Positions 13,023 to 20,320 of a stretch of 20,320 bases of DNA are shown piece by piece. Source of the DNA: Bacillota bacterium (lineage in GTDB: Bacteria > Bacillota > Clostridia > Tissierellales > Peptoniphilaceae); NCBI GenBank assembly GCA_023443025.1, contig JAEZWM010000012.1, positions 1-20,320 of the forward strand. The letters run 5' to 3'. The translations under genes and the position numbers were made by a program. A model generated the notes under the pieces. The model searched no databases, was not told the DNA's origin, and saw only the letters and a list, made by a program, of their open reading frames with translations. Each line of letters begins with the position of its first letter. Within the stretch, counting starts at the first letter, position 1.

Positions 13023-13061
13023 TGGTATATTAAACTAGTAAATAATAATTTATATACCATA
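13013..13061 (+). promoter_or_regulatory. NrdR-like operator upstream of nrdAB
   Basis: The 16-mer at 13013-13028 (ccaCTATATATGGTAT) matches about 12 positions of the NrdR box consensus acaCwAtATaTwGtgt. A weaker match lies 32 bases on, at 13045-13060, the three-turn spacing usual for paired NrdR boxes. The same stretch holds a perfect 10-bp inverted repeat, TATGGTATAT (13021-13030) and ATATACCATA (13052-13061), reaching the ribosome site. Confidence 0.55.
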
Positions 13062-13070
13062 GGAGGTATC

Positions 13071-15599
13071 ATGAATATAATTAAGCGTAACGGTTCTACC
13101 GTTCCTTTTGACAAGACCAAAATAGAACTCGCGATAAAAAAAGCTTTTAATAGCGTAGCACAACCGGTGACCAATGAAGTACTCGAAAAGTTATCGAATG
13201 AAATAATTCAAAAGATAAAAGACTGTTTCCCTAGTGACCATATTATCACAGTAGAAGAAGTCCAAGATCTAGTAGAAATAACGCTTATTGAAAACTCATA
13301 TTATTCCGTTGTAAAATCATATATTCTTTACAGAGCTTCACATCACAACTTACGAAAGACTATAGAAGATTTTTCTTCGTATTTTACTGATGAAGAAGTT
13401 TTAGAACTTCTAAAAGAAGTACAAAGAGAGTTCACAGAGGATATGTACAATCTTAGTTTTTTAAAGACAAAGTTTTCTTCTTTTGTAACAGACTCTATGA
13501 ATGAACAGACTCTTATAGAACTTCTTACCAGATCGGCATCGGAGTTAACTTCAAAAGAAGCGCCTAATTGGGAATATATTGCAGCTAGATTTTTATCCCT
13601 TTCTATAAGTAGACAAATAAAAAATGAGATTAGAAAATATGACATTATAGATTTTTATACAAAAATAAAGTTTCTAACTGAAAACTCCTTATACGGAGAA
13701 TATATGCTGGAGAATTATTCACAAGATGATATTAATGAGCTTGAATCATATATTGACGCTTCAAGAGACAAACTATTCAACTTCAGTGGACTAGATCTTG
13801 TATCTAAAAGATATCTTATAAAAGATCCAACAGGTAGACTCCTTGAAACTCCTCAAGAGATGTTTATGGGTATCTCAATGCATTTGGCAATTCCTGAAGG
13901 AGAAAATAAAGTAACCTGGGCTAAAAAGATCTACGATATCCTCAGCACTCTTAAGGTAACGATGGCAACTCCTACTATGTCAAACGCCAGAAAACCGTTC
14001 CATCAGTTATCCTCTTGCTTTATAGATACTGTTCCGGATTCACTTGATGGAATTTACAGGAGCATTGATAACTTTGCACAAGTATCTAAACATGGAGGAG
14101 GAATGGGACTTTACTTCGGTAAGGTCAGAGCAATGGGTTCGGACATCAGAGGCTTCAAAGGAGTTGCAGGCGGGGTTAATAGATGGATAAAACTGGCAAA
14201 TGACACAGCAGTAGCAGTTGATCAGCTTGGGGTTAGACAAGGTGCAGTTGCCGTTTATTTAGATGTATGGCATAAAGACCTACCAGAGTTTTTACAGCTT
14301 AAAACAAACTCCGGTGACGATAGGATGAAAGCGCATGACGTATTCCCGGGTATCTGTTTCCCAAATCATTTCTGGAAACTAGCAAAAGAAGATATTGAAA
14401 GTGAATGGTACTTGATGTGTCCACATGAGATTAAAAGCACTATGGGTTATAGCCTTGAAGACTTTTACGGTGATGAGTGGCTTGAAAAATATAATGAATG
14501 CATTATGGATCCAAGACTGGACAAAAGAGTGATGACAGTTAAGGACATAGTCAGACTTTTCCTTAAATCAACCGTTGAAACGGGAACTCCATTTGTATTC
14601 AATAGAGACATAGTAAACAAATACAATCCAAACAACCACAAGGGTATGATTTACTCTTCTAATCTATGTACGGAGATAGCTCAAAATATGAGCACCATAG
14701 AGTCAGTAGATATCACTGTTGAAAGTACAGATGAAGGTGATATAGTTACTACAAGAACCAAAGCAGGAGACTTTGTGGTATGTAACTTAGCATCTCTAGT
14801 TCTTGGAAATATTGATGTTACGAACACTGATGAATTAGAAACAGTAGTATCCACTGTTGTAAGAGCACTTGATAATGTAATTGAACTTAACTACTACCCT
14901 ATCCCCTATGCGGAAATTACCAATAAAAAATATAGATCAATCGGACTTGGAACAAGCGGATACCATCATTCACTTGTAAAAAACGACATTAGCTTCCAGA
15001 CCGATGAACATCTACAATTTGCCGATGAACTATATGAAAATATCAACTATTTTGCTATCAAAGCAAGTATGGAAATTGCAAAAGAAAAAGGATCTTACGA
15101 ATATTTCGAAGGTTCAGACTGGCAAAATGGTGACTATTTTACAAAAAGAGCATATAATAGTAGTAGATGGCTTACATTAAGTGAAGATATTAAAAATAAT
15201 GGTCTAAGAAACGGATACCTAATGGCAGTAGCTCCAACAGGCTCAACTTCTATAATTGCCGGTACAACAGCTGCCATAGATCCGGTCATGAAGAGATACT
15301 TTCTCGAGGAGAAAAAAGGTTCAATAGTTCCAAGAGTAGCACCATCTCTAAACCCTAGAACTTTCTGGTTGTATGAAAATGCACATGATATCGATCAGAA
15401 CTGGGTCATCAAGTCTGCAGGTATTAGGCAAAGACATATAGACCAGGGTCAATCACTAAATCTTTATGTAACCACAGAGTATACTATGAGCAGAATACTG
15501 GGTCTTTATATCAGCGCTTGGGAAAACGAAGTAAAAACAGTTTACTATGTAAGGAGCCAATCGCTCGAAATTGAAGCTTGTGATAGCTGCTCTGCATAA
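13071..15599 (+). CDS. nrdA: Ribonucleoside-diphosphate reductase, alpha subunit
   Basis: The catalytic subunit of class I ribonucleotide reductase, which turns ribonucleoside diphosphates into deoxy forms. In 842 residues an ATP-cone (about 1-92, opening IIKRNGSTVPFDKTKI) provides overall allosteric control. The active site is complete: Cys316 (SSCF) and Cys571 (VVCNLAS) are the redox pair, Asn531, Cys533 and Glu535 form NLCTE, Tyr825-Tyr826 carry the radical, and Cys837/Cys840 (CDSC) at the tail reload the active site. The full ATP-cone and the lack of nrdI or nrdH beside it favour a class Ia-like enzyme over class Ib, so the nrdA name is a choice, not a proof; nrdE would be the alternative. 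AGGAGG lies four bases before the ATG. It is followed nine bases later by the beta gene. Confidence 0.97.
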   Translation: MNIIKRNGSTVPFDKTKIELAIKKAFNSVAQPVTNEVLEKLSNEIIQKIKDCFPSDHIITVEEVQDLVEITLIENSYYSVVKSYILYRASHHNLRKTIEDFSSYFTDEEVLELLKEVQREFTEDMYNLSFLKTKFSSFVTDSMNEQTLIELLTRSASELTSKEAPNWEYIAARFLSLSISRQIKNEIRKYDIIDFYTKIKFLTENSLYGEYMLENYSQDDINELESYIDASRDKLFNFSGLDLVSKRYLIKDPTGRLLETPQEMFMGISMHLAIPEGENKVTWAKKIYDILSTLKVTMATPTMSNARKPFHQLSSCFIDTVPDSLDGIYRSIDNFAQVSKHGGGMGLYFGKVRAMGSDIRGFKGVAGGVNRWIKLANDTAVAVDQLGVRQGAVAVYLDVWHKDLPEFLQLKTNSGDDRMKAHDVFPGICFPNHFWKLAKEDIESEWYLMCPHEIKSTMGYSLEDFYGDEWLEKYNECIMDPRLDKRVMTVKDIVRLFLKSTVETGTPFVFNRDIVNKYNPNNHKGMIYSSNLCTEIAQNMSTIESVDITVESTDEGDIVTTRTKAGDFVVCNLASLVLGNIDVTNTDELETVVSTVVRALDNVIELNYYPIPYAEITNKKYRSIGLGTSGYHHSLVKNDISFQTDEHLQFADELYENINYFAIKASMEIAKEKGSYEYFEGSDWQNGDYFTKRAYNSSRWLTLSEDIKNNGLRNGYLMAVAPTGSTSIIAGTTAAIDPVMKRYFLEEKKGSIVPRVAPSLNPRTFWLYENAHDIDQNWVIKSAGIRQRHIDQGQSLNLYVTTEYTMSRILGLYISAWENEVKTVYYVRSQSLEIEACDSCSA

Positions 15600-15608
15600 G
15601 GAGGAAAA

Positions 15609-16649
15609 ATGAAACTAGATAGAAAAGCGCTTTTTAACGAGAACGGTGACATTGAGTTAAGTAAAAGAAGGCTTATGAACGGTAACACCACTAACCTTAA
15701 TGATTTTAACAATATAAAATACACTTGGGTAAGTGACTGGTATAGACAGGCAATGAACAACTTTTGGATACCTGAAGAGATCAATTTAAATCAGGATATT
15801 AAAGATTATAGAAACCTAAATCCTGATGAGAAAACAGCATACGATAAAATACTATCTTTCTTAATATTTCTGGACAGTTTACAAACTGCGAACCTACCAA
15901 ATCTTAGTGAGTTCATAACAGCAAATGAAGTAAACCTATGCCTTACAATTCAGGCATACCAAGAAGCTGTACACTCACAAAGCTATGGATATATACTGGA
16001 TACTATCTGTTCACCGGAAGAAAGGTCTGAAATTCTTTACCACTGGAAGGACGATCCATTCCTTCTGGAAAGAAACAAGTTTATTGGAGATAAGTACAAC
16101 GACTTTTACTATGACAGAACAAAGGCAAATCTGGCCAAAACGCTTGTAGCAAACTATATTTTGGAAGGTATCTACTTCTACTCCGGATTTATGTTCTTCT
16201 ATGCCCTTGGCAGAAACGGAAAGATGCCGGGAACAGTACAGGAAATCAGATATATCAACAGAGATGAAAATACACATCTATGGCTATTCAGATCAATTAT
16301 ACTGGACCTTAAGAAAGAAGAACCTGAACTATTCACTGAAGAAAATCTTGAATACTACAGACAGATGATTATCCAAGGTGTAGAAGAAGAGATCAAGTGG
16401 GCTGACTATGTACTTGGCGACAGAATCTCAGGTCTTTCAAAAACAAATGTTGATGCATATCTAAAATACCTAGGAAACTTAAGATCTAAGGGTCTAGGAC
16501 TCGGTACAATCTTTGAAGGATTTGAATCCGAACCTGAATCCATGGCTTGGGTTGCAGAATATTCAGATCCAAACGCTATTAAAACCGACTTCTTTGAAGC
16601 AAAAGTATCTGCTTACGCAAAGTCAACAGTTATTGAAGACGACTTATAA
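15609..16649 (+). CDS. nrdB: Ribonucleoside-diphosphate reductase, beta subunit
   Basis: The small subunit of class I ribonucleotide reductase, a ferritin-like protein that holds a dimetal centre and makes the tyrosyl radical passed to the alpha subunit. All six metal ligands can be placed in 346 residues: Asp89, Glu119, His122, Glu186, Glu220 and His223. The radical tyrosine is present as Tyr126 in EAVHSQSY, so this is not a tyrosine-less class Ic enzyme. A C-terminal tail with Tyr336 and an acidic end (IEDDL) fits binding to alpha. GGAGG stands five bases before the ATG, nine bases after the alpha stop codon, so the two are one operon under the NrdR-like operator. Whether the metal is iron or manganese cannot be read from the sequence; no nrdI is in the window. 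Confidence 0.96.
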   Translation: MKLDRKALFNENGDIELSKRRLMNGNTTNLNDFNNIKYTWVSDWYRQAMNNFWIPEEINLNQDIKDYRNLNPDEKTAYDKILSFLIFLDSLQTANLPNLSEFITANEVNLCLTIQAYQEAVHSQSYGYILDTICSPEERSEILYHWKDDPFLLERNKFIGDKYNDFYYDRTKANLAKTLVANYILEGIYFYSGFMFFYALGRNGKMPGTVQEIRYINRDENTHLWLFRSIILDLKKEEPELFTEENLEYYRQMIIQGVEEEIKWADYVLGDRISGLSKTNVDAYLKYLGNLRSKGLGLGTIFEGFESEPESMAWVAEYSDPNAIKTDFFEAKVSAYAKSTVIEDDL

Positions 16650-16654
16650 AATGA

Positions 16655-16686
16655 TAAGAAGACGAATTTAATGATTCGTCTTCTTA
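16655..16686 (+). terminator. Terminator after nrdB
   Basis: TAAGAAGACGAAT (16655-16667) and ATTCGTCTTCTTA (16674-16686) form a perfect 13-bp stem with a 6-base loop. The T run after it is weak (ctattattt), so some read-through into the next gene, 31 bases on, is possible. Confidence 0.75.
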
Positions 16687-16717
16687 CTATTATTTCCGTA
16701 TTATGATCGGAGTAGTT

Positions 16718-17665
16718 ATGGATAAGAACACACAAAAGAGAATAAATTACAAAAAATACTTTAGAAGAATATTTGGATTAAGAATTATTAAGACCGCTTT
16801 AGCTACAAGTCTTGCCATTGCTATTGCACATTATTTCGATCTAAGAACTCCACTTTTGGCAGGAATCTCAGCAGTTGTCTCCATGACTTCTTCCGTTTAT
16901 GATTCATATAAAGTAAGTATAAATAGAATGCTCTCGACAATTGTTGGTGCTCTTATTGCATCATTCTTTCATTATATTGGATTTACGGGATTCATTCCTA
17001 TCGGTATAGGTGTTATCATTGTTATCAATGTATGTAATTATTTAAACTGGAAGAAATCAATTACACTTGCATGCGTTGTATTTATCATAATAATGCTCTA
17101 CGAAAGCGGACCGAGAAATATAACTTACTGGCAATATGGTATCAACAGAACTCTAGACACATCTGTAGGTTTAGTAGTAGGTTTTGCAGTAAACTATTTA
17201 TTCATGCCTCCAAACAGATCAATTTTTCTTCTTAAGATTTATAAGAAAACATTAGCTGAGTTCGACTCGGCATTGTTGACAATACTCACTACAAAAGAAG
17301 AAATTGATATAACAAGGCTTATCGACGATATTAATGAAATAAATACTGAACTTAAATCCATAAAAAACGATAGGAAAATGGGTGGAGATAAAAGCATAAA
17401 AATTTCGTATATAGCTAAAATAAATACACAATTTTTTATGGCATTTGGTCTTATAACTCAAATCATTGAAAATGGTTATGTGCCAAAAATATACAACGAA
17501 AATAAACTTGCATTAGAAAAATACTTTGGACAAAAAATTAGTGTAATCAAAGATGCTTCCAACTTGGAGTTTGAAGCTGCTTTTAATTATTATCTGGATG
17601 ATCTAATAAAATTATTAAATGATATCCATGATCTTGTAGAAGAATTCGATGCAATGTTAGATTAA
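16718..17665 (+). CDS. Aromatic acid exporter / FUSC-like membrane protein
   Basis: A 315-residue protein with a membrane half and a cytoplasmic half, the layout of the ArAE_1 (PF06081)/FUSC group. Residues about 20-165 hold five or six hydrophobic segments, starting with the family-like GLRIIKTALATSLAIAIA and ending NYLFMPPNR. Residues 170-315 are a charged helical domain with a coiled-coil look near the end (DDLIKLLNDIHDLVEEF). Members are thought to export aromatic acids or other small organic compounds; the substrate here is unknown. I start at ATG 16718 because GGAG lies five bases before it; an ATG at 16703 would add five residues but has no ribosome site. No separate promoter is clear between the nrdB hairpin and this gene, so it may be partly read through from nrdAB. 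Confidence 0.85.
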   Translation: MDKNTQKRINYKKYFRRIFGLRIIKTALATSLAIAIAHYFDLRTPLLAGISAVVSMTSSVYDSYKVSINRMLSTIVGALIASFFHYIGFTGFIPIGIGVIIVINVCNYLNWKKSITLACVVFIIIMLYESGPRNITYWQYGINRTLDTSVGLVVGFAVNYLFMPPNRSIFLLKIYKKTLAEFDSALLTILTTKEEIDITRLIDDINEINTELKSIKNDRKMGGDKSIKISYIAKINTQFFMAFGLITQIIENGYVPKIYNENKLALEKYFGQKISVIKDASNLEFEAAFNYYLDDLIKLLNDIHDLVEEFDAMLD

Positions 17666-17699
17666 AAAAATCGGTGTGGAAATTCCATCACCGATTTTT
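17666..17699 (+). terminator. Bidirectional terminator between exporter and ligase genes
   Basis: AAAAATCGGTG (17666-17676) pairs with CACCGATTTTT (17689-17699), and TGGAA/TTCCA pair inside. The minus-strand TAA stop of the O-antigen ligase-like gene overlaps its right edge. Confidence 0.9.
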
Positions 17700-18918
17700 A
17701 TTTTATATAGTTATTATTGTATCTTAAAGCTTTTCTTGGAATATCCTCTGCATTTGGACTTACAATAGTGGTGAATTCAAGCTCTTCTGAACTGCCTACT
17801 ACAGAAAACACTAACATGAAATAAATAAACGCAGTCTGATGCCAAAAAATGGTTACATCCACCATTCCATGTACTAGTATAACGATGGTCATTGCAACAA
17901 TTAAACCATATAACTTACTGTTTTTAAAAGTACTTAACCTATAATAGATACCTTGAAATAATGGGTAAATCATCAAGAGCCCAATAAAACCAAAATTAAC
18001 TAAAAAGTCTAGCACTAAATTGTGAGAATGTATAACTTCTCTCGATTTAATCAAGTCATAAACGGCATGCATACCCAGCGGTCCTGCTCCAATCAACATA
18101 TTCTTATTGATAAATCTAATTGCAGATCCCCAAATGCTTTTTCTAAGCCCCATATCCTGCGTAATTGTTGCAATTCTGGTGTACGCCATGTTTCCAGTTA
18201 TTATAACAAGACCTAATGCAATTAAAATTGCAAATGCTAATATCTTTGTCGTCTCAAAATCTCTTTTATGCACCGAAAGATATAATGCACCAAAAATCAA
18301 TGCAATTTGTGCTCCTCTGGAGCCTGATAAAAAGACTGCAATGGCTGCGATTAATAAATACATACCATATATAAGTTTTTGACTGCCTTTTTCTTTCATA
18401 TATCTATCAAGTCCTATCAAGAACATAAAATCCCCAACCATTCCATAATAATTAGGATTAAAAAATACTGAATCGGCTCTATTCATAGAGATAAACCTTA
18501 AGAAACCATCCATACCCTCATTTGAAAGAAAAAAGATATATGAAGCTCTTAATATGGTATTTAAAAACCATAGTGCACTTAAAAAAATTAATGCTGTAAG
18601 TATCTTCTCTACCAATTCTTCCTTTAAATATCTGGTATTGTAAATAAAGTATATAAAGAAGATCAGCATACCCAAAGTAGCCAGTACACCCAATCCATTT
18701 TTATAAAAGAAGCAGACGACTATACTATAAAGTATAAAACCCATGAGCCATCTATTTTCTTTGCTCCCAACTATCAGTGAATCCAATTTTTTGGATTTTA
18801 AAATATATATGAAATTAAATATAAGCGCAGCCGCACCAATATAAAATGGCAGCATAATACTTACCGCCGTTATGAAAACTAATTTTTCCTCAAAGCTCAG
18901 TTTCCGAATATTTAACAC
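17698..18918 (-). CDS. O-antigen ligase/polymerase-like membrane protein
   Basis: A polytopic membrane protein of about 406 residues with ten or more hydrophobic segments and the Wzy_C (PF04932) signature. FLSGSRGAQIAL in the middle carries the conserved Arg, and the large outer loop reads GAGPLGMH, then SREVIHSHNLVLDFLVNFG, with the conserved His. In Gram-negatives this family joins O-antigen to lipid A; in Gram-positives relatives attach or polymerise wall glycans, teichuronic-type polymers or glycosylate surface proteins. No other glycan genes are nearby, so its substrate is unknown. I start at GTG 18918 because GGGAG lies eight bases before it. An ATG at 18933 has no ribosome site and sits at the expected first base of the message from the TATAAT at 18944-18939. 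Confidence 0.85.
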   Translation of the reverse strand: MLNIRKLSFEEKLVFITAVSIMLPFYIGAAALIFNFIYILKSKKLDSLIVGSKENRWLMGFILYSIVVCFFYKNGLGVLATLGMLIFFIYFIYNTRYLKEELVEKILTALIFLSALWFLNTILRASYIFFLSNEGMDGFLRFISMNRADSVFFNPNYYGMVGDFMFLIGLDRYMKEKGSQKLIYGMYLLIAAIAVFLSGSRGAQIALIFGALYLSVHKRDFETTKILAFAILIALGLVIITGNMAYTRIATITQDMGLRKSIWGSAIRFINKNMLIGAGPLGMHAVYDLIKSREVIHSHNLVLDFLVNFGFIGLLMIYPLFQGIYYRLSTFKNSKLYGLIVAMTIVILVHGMVDVTIFWHQTAFIYFMLVFSVVGSSEELEFTTIVSPNAEDIPRKALRYNNNYIK

Positions 18919-18938
18919 ATAACCAACTCCCATCAGTT

Positions 18939-18944
18939 ATTATA
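18939..18944 (-). promoter_or_regulatory. -10 box of the O-antigen ligase-like gene
   Basis: A perfect TATAAT on the minus strand. No convincing -35 at 16-18 bases. It would start transcription near 18932. Confidence 0.4.
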
Positions 18945-19065
18945 TCGCAATTTAACCTGTCTAGTCTTACAAAACTGTAATCTTCGTGATTAATTTGATA
19001 AAATACCATTTAATGATTATAACACAAATTTATAGAAGTTGGTTAAAATTTTTATTTAAAAAAAT

Positions 19066-19105
19066 AACCTTTAAAGACAGCTTCAAAAGTCTATCTTTAA
19101 AGGTT
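19066..19105 (-). terminator. Terminator of gltS
   Basis: Read on the minus strand, AACCTTTAAAGA (19105-19094) and TCTTTAAAGGTT (19077-19066) form a 12-bp stem followed by ATTTTTTT. Confidence 0.9.
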
Positions 19106-19114
19106 AACTTGTTA

Positions 19115-20320
19115 TTATACTACATTCAGGAAGAATGTAATAATAAAAACATTTAATAAATCAATAAACATTCCACCGACTATTGGAATTACAAAAAATG
19201 CCAGTTTGGAATAAACATATTTATCGCAAAGCGAATCCATATTTGCAACACCATTCGGTGTAGCTCCCAGGCCGAATCCGCAATGTCCGGCAGCCATAAC
19301 TGCGGCATCATAGTTCCTTCCCATCACATTGTAGGTTATGAACAATGCAAATGACGCCATTAGAGCTGCTTGAGCAAGTAAAAGAATTAGCATAGGACCT
19401 GCAACAGCTGCAAGTTCCCATAATCTTACAGACATTAGAGCCATTGCTAAAAATACACTCAGAGATGCATCTCCTATTACTTGCACTTCCTCGTTAGGTA
19501 CAAAATTATTATTTCGTTCTGATACATTTCTAAGTATAATCCCAATTATAATCGGACCAATATAGATAGGGAATTTTCCGAGTGGTGTAAACATCTTTAA
19601 TACATAATTTAAGAAATCAGTTAAATATGTACCCACACCTATTGCTATAAGTAAAAAGAAAAGTGCCATTGCAATTCTATTAGAATCTAAAAATCTTTTT
19701 TCTTCTATAACAACGCTTTCATCTAAATCATAATCCCTTTGGTCCTTCAGATTTTCATTAAGCAAGTTGTTTTTATTAATAAGAAAATTTCCTACAGGAC
19801 CACCCATAAGCGATCCCGCTATAAGACCAAAAGTCGCTGCTGCAATTGCCATAGCTTCAGCTCCAACGATTCCGGCACCCTCAACTTCTTTAGCCATTGC
19901 TGCAGCAGTTCCATGACCTCCTGTCATAGGTGTTGAACCAGTCATAAGCGCCAGCTTTGGTTCCATTCCTACGACTCCTGAAAGACCTACTGCAACTGCA
20001 TTTTGTAAAATACATAGTAGAACAGCCACACCTAAGAACAGAACAACCTTCTTTCCACCCTTTTTAAGTACCATCAAGCTTGCATTAAATCCGATACTGG
20101 TAAAAAATAATACCATAAAGAATTCCTGAAGTGTAGAATCAAATTCAATATTAAAAGTGCCGCTCAATCTGAGTATGGTGTTAATAATAGCAAAAATTAA
20201 TCCTCCAATTACAGGAGCCGGAATTGCAAACTTTTGAAAAAAACTAATATTTTGTCTTAAATATCTACCAATCATTAGGATTATAATAGCAAATCCTGTA
20301 GTTTGATACATATTAAGACT
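19115..20320 (-). CDS. gltS: Sodium/glutamate symporter, start cut by window end
   Basis: Takes up glutamate with sodium across the cytoplasmic membrane. The protein matches E. coli GltS along its length, with two inverted halves. First-half marks are IPAPVIGGL (30-38), FFTSIGFNA (69-77) and the MTGGHGTAAA loop (128-137). Second-half marks are FLAMALMSVRLWELA and AAGHCGFGLGATPNGVANM, the conserved re-entrant loop. An ATG occurs at 20311, giving 398 residues, but the three codons before it (Ser-Leu-Asn) continue in frame to the window edge, no ribosome site is visible, and E. coli GltS has five more residues here. I therefore think the true start lies a few codons outside. Its own terminator follows. 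Promoter and regulation are out of view. Confidence 0.95.
   Translation of the reverse strand, partial: SLNMYQTTGFAIIILMIGRYLRQNISFFQKFAIPAPVIGGLIFAIINTILRLSGTFNIEFDSTLQEFFMVLFFTSIGFNASLMVLKKGGKKVVLFLGVAVLLCILQNAVAVGLSGVVGMEPKLALMTGSTPMTGGHGTAAAMAKEVEGAGIVGAEAMAIAAATFGLIAGSLMGGPVGNFLINKNNLLNENLKDQRDYDLDESVVIEEKRFLDSNRIAMALFFLLIAIGVGTYLTDFLNYVLKMFTPLGKFPIYIGPIIIGIILRNVSERNNNFVPNEEVQVIGDASLSVFLAMALMSVRLWELAAVAGPMLILLLAQAALMASFALFITYNVMGRNYDAAVMAAGHCGFGLGATPNGVANMDSLCDKYVYSKLAFFVIPIVGGMFIDLLNVFIITFFLNVV

Noticed and set aside
16011..16277. An 88-codon minus-strand frame inside nrdB
   Set aside because: It lies wholly within the beta-subunit gene, whose reading is certain from metal ligands and the radical tyrosine.
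1..20320. CRISPR arrays, phage genes, toxin-antitoxin pairs or a defence island
   Set aside because: No regularly spaced repeats, integrases, phage structural genes or toxin-like small gene pairs were seen anywhere in the window.

Overview
The window looks like an ordinary chromosomal stretch of a low-GC, Gram-positive anaerobe, most likely Bacillota of the Clostridia/Tissierellia type. The reasons are AT-rich intergenic DNA, strong GGAGG-type ribosome sites, a threonine T-box leader, a surface protein with three cell-wall-binding type 2 repeats (a family typical of Clostridia), and a LysO lysine exporter made as two half-proteins. The genus cannot be fixed from this sequence. I see no rRNA, tRNA, CRISPR array, phage module or intact insertion sequence.

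Layout. 1-1065: the 3' part of an unrecognised soluble protein gene. 1090-2312 (minus): a TauE/SafE-family permease translationally coupled to a methylguanine-DNA methyltransferase (ogt). 2537-3547 (plus): asparagine synthetase A, with an unusual stem-closed 5' leader. 3741-5186 (minus): an FAD/NAD(P)-binding protein with a TTG start. 5356-6225 (minus): the split lysine exporter LysO. 6226-6864: a 639-bp, very AT-rich gap full of palindromes, terminators and repeats. 6865-7371 (plus): a DJ-1/PfpI protein. 7372-7627: a gap with a candidate small RNA. 7628-9535 (minus): thrS with its T-box. 9975-11079 (plus): a small membrane protein overlapping a HAD-IB phosphatase. 11117-12511 (minus): a secreted CWB2-CAP protein. 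12664-12909 (minus): a tiny, highly charged protein built from 11-residue repeats. 13071-16649 (plus): class I ribonucleotide reductase, alpha and beta, behind an NrdR-like operator. 16718-17665 (plus): an aromatic acid exporter/FUSC-like protein. 17698-18918 (minus): an O-antigen ligase-like membrane protein. 19115-20320 (minus): the GltS glutamate symporter, cut by the window end.

How the genes fit together. Several genes handle amino acids: asparagine synthesis, lysine export, glutamate uptake and threonyl-tRNA charging. They sit in separate units rather than one operon. True operons are only the ogt-permease pair, the two lysO halves, the membrane protein-HAD pair and nrdAB. Convergent genes repeatedly share one bidirectional terminator, sometimes with a stop codon inside the hairpin.

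The proteins are mostly known families. The least explained material is non-coding: the 6433-6846 inverted/direct-repeat region, the asnA leader, the 7477-7628 small-RNA candidate and the structured 3576-3721 stretch. I do not see a convincing multi-gene novel system such as a defence island or biosynthetic cluster.
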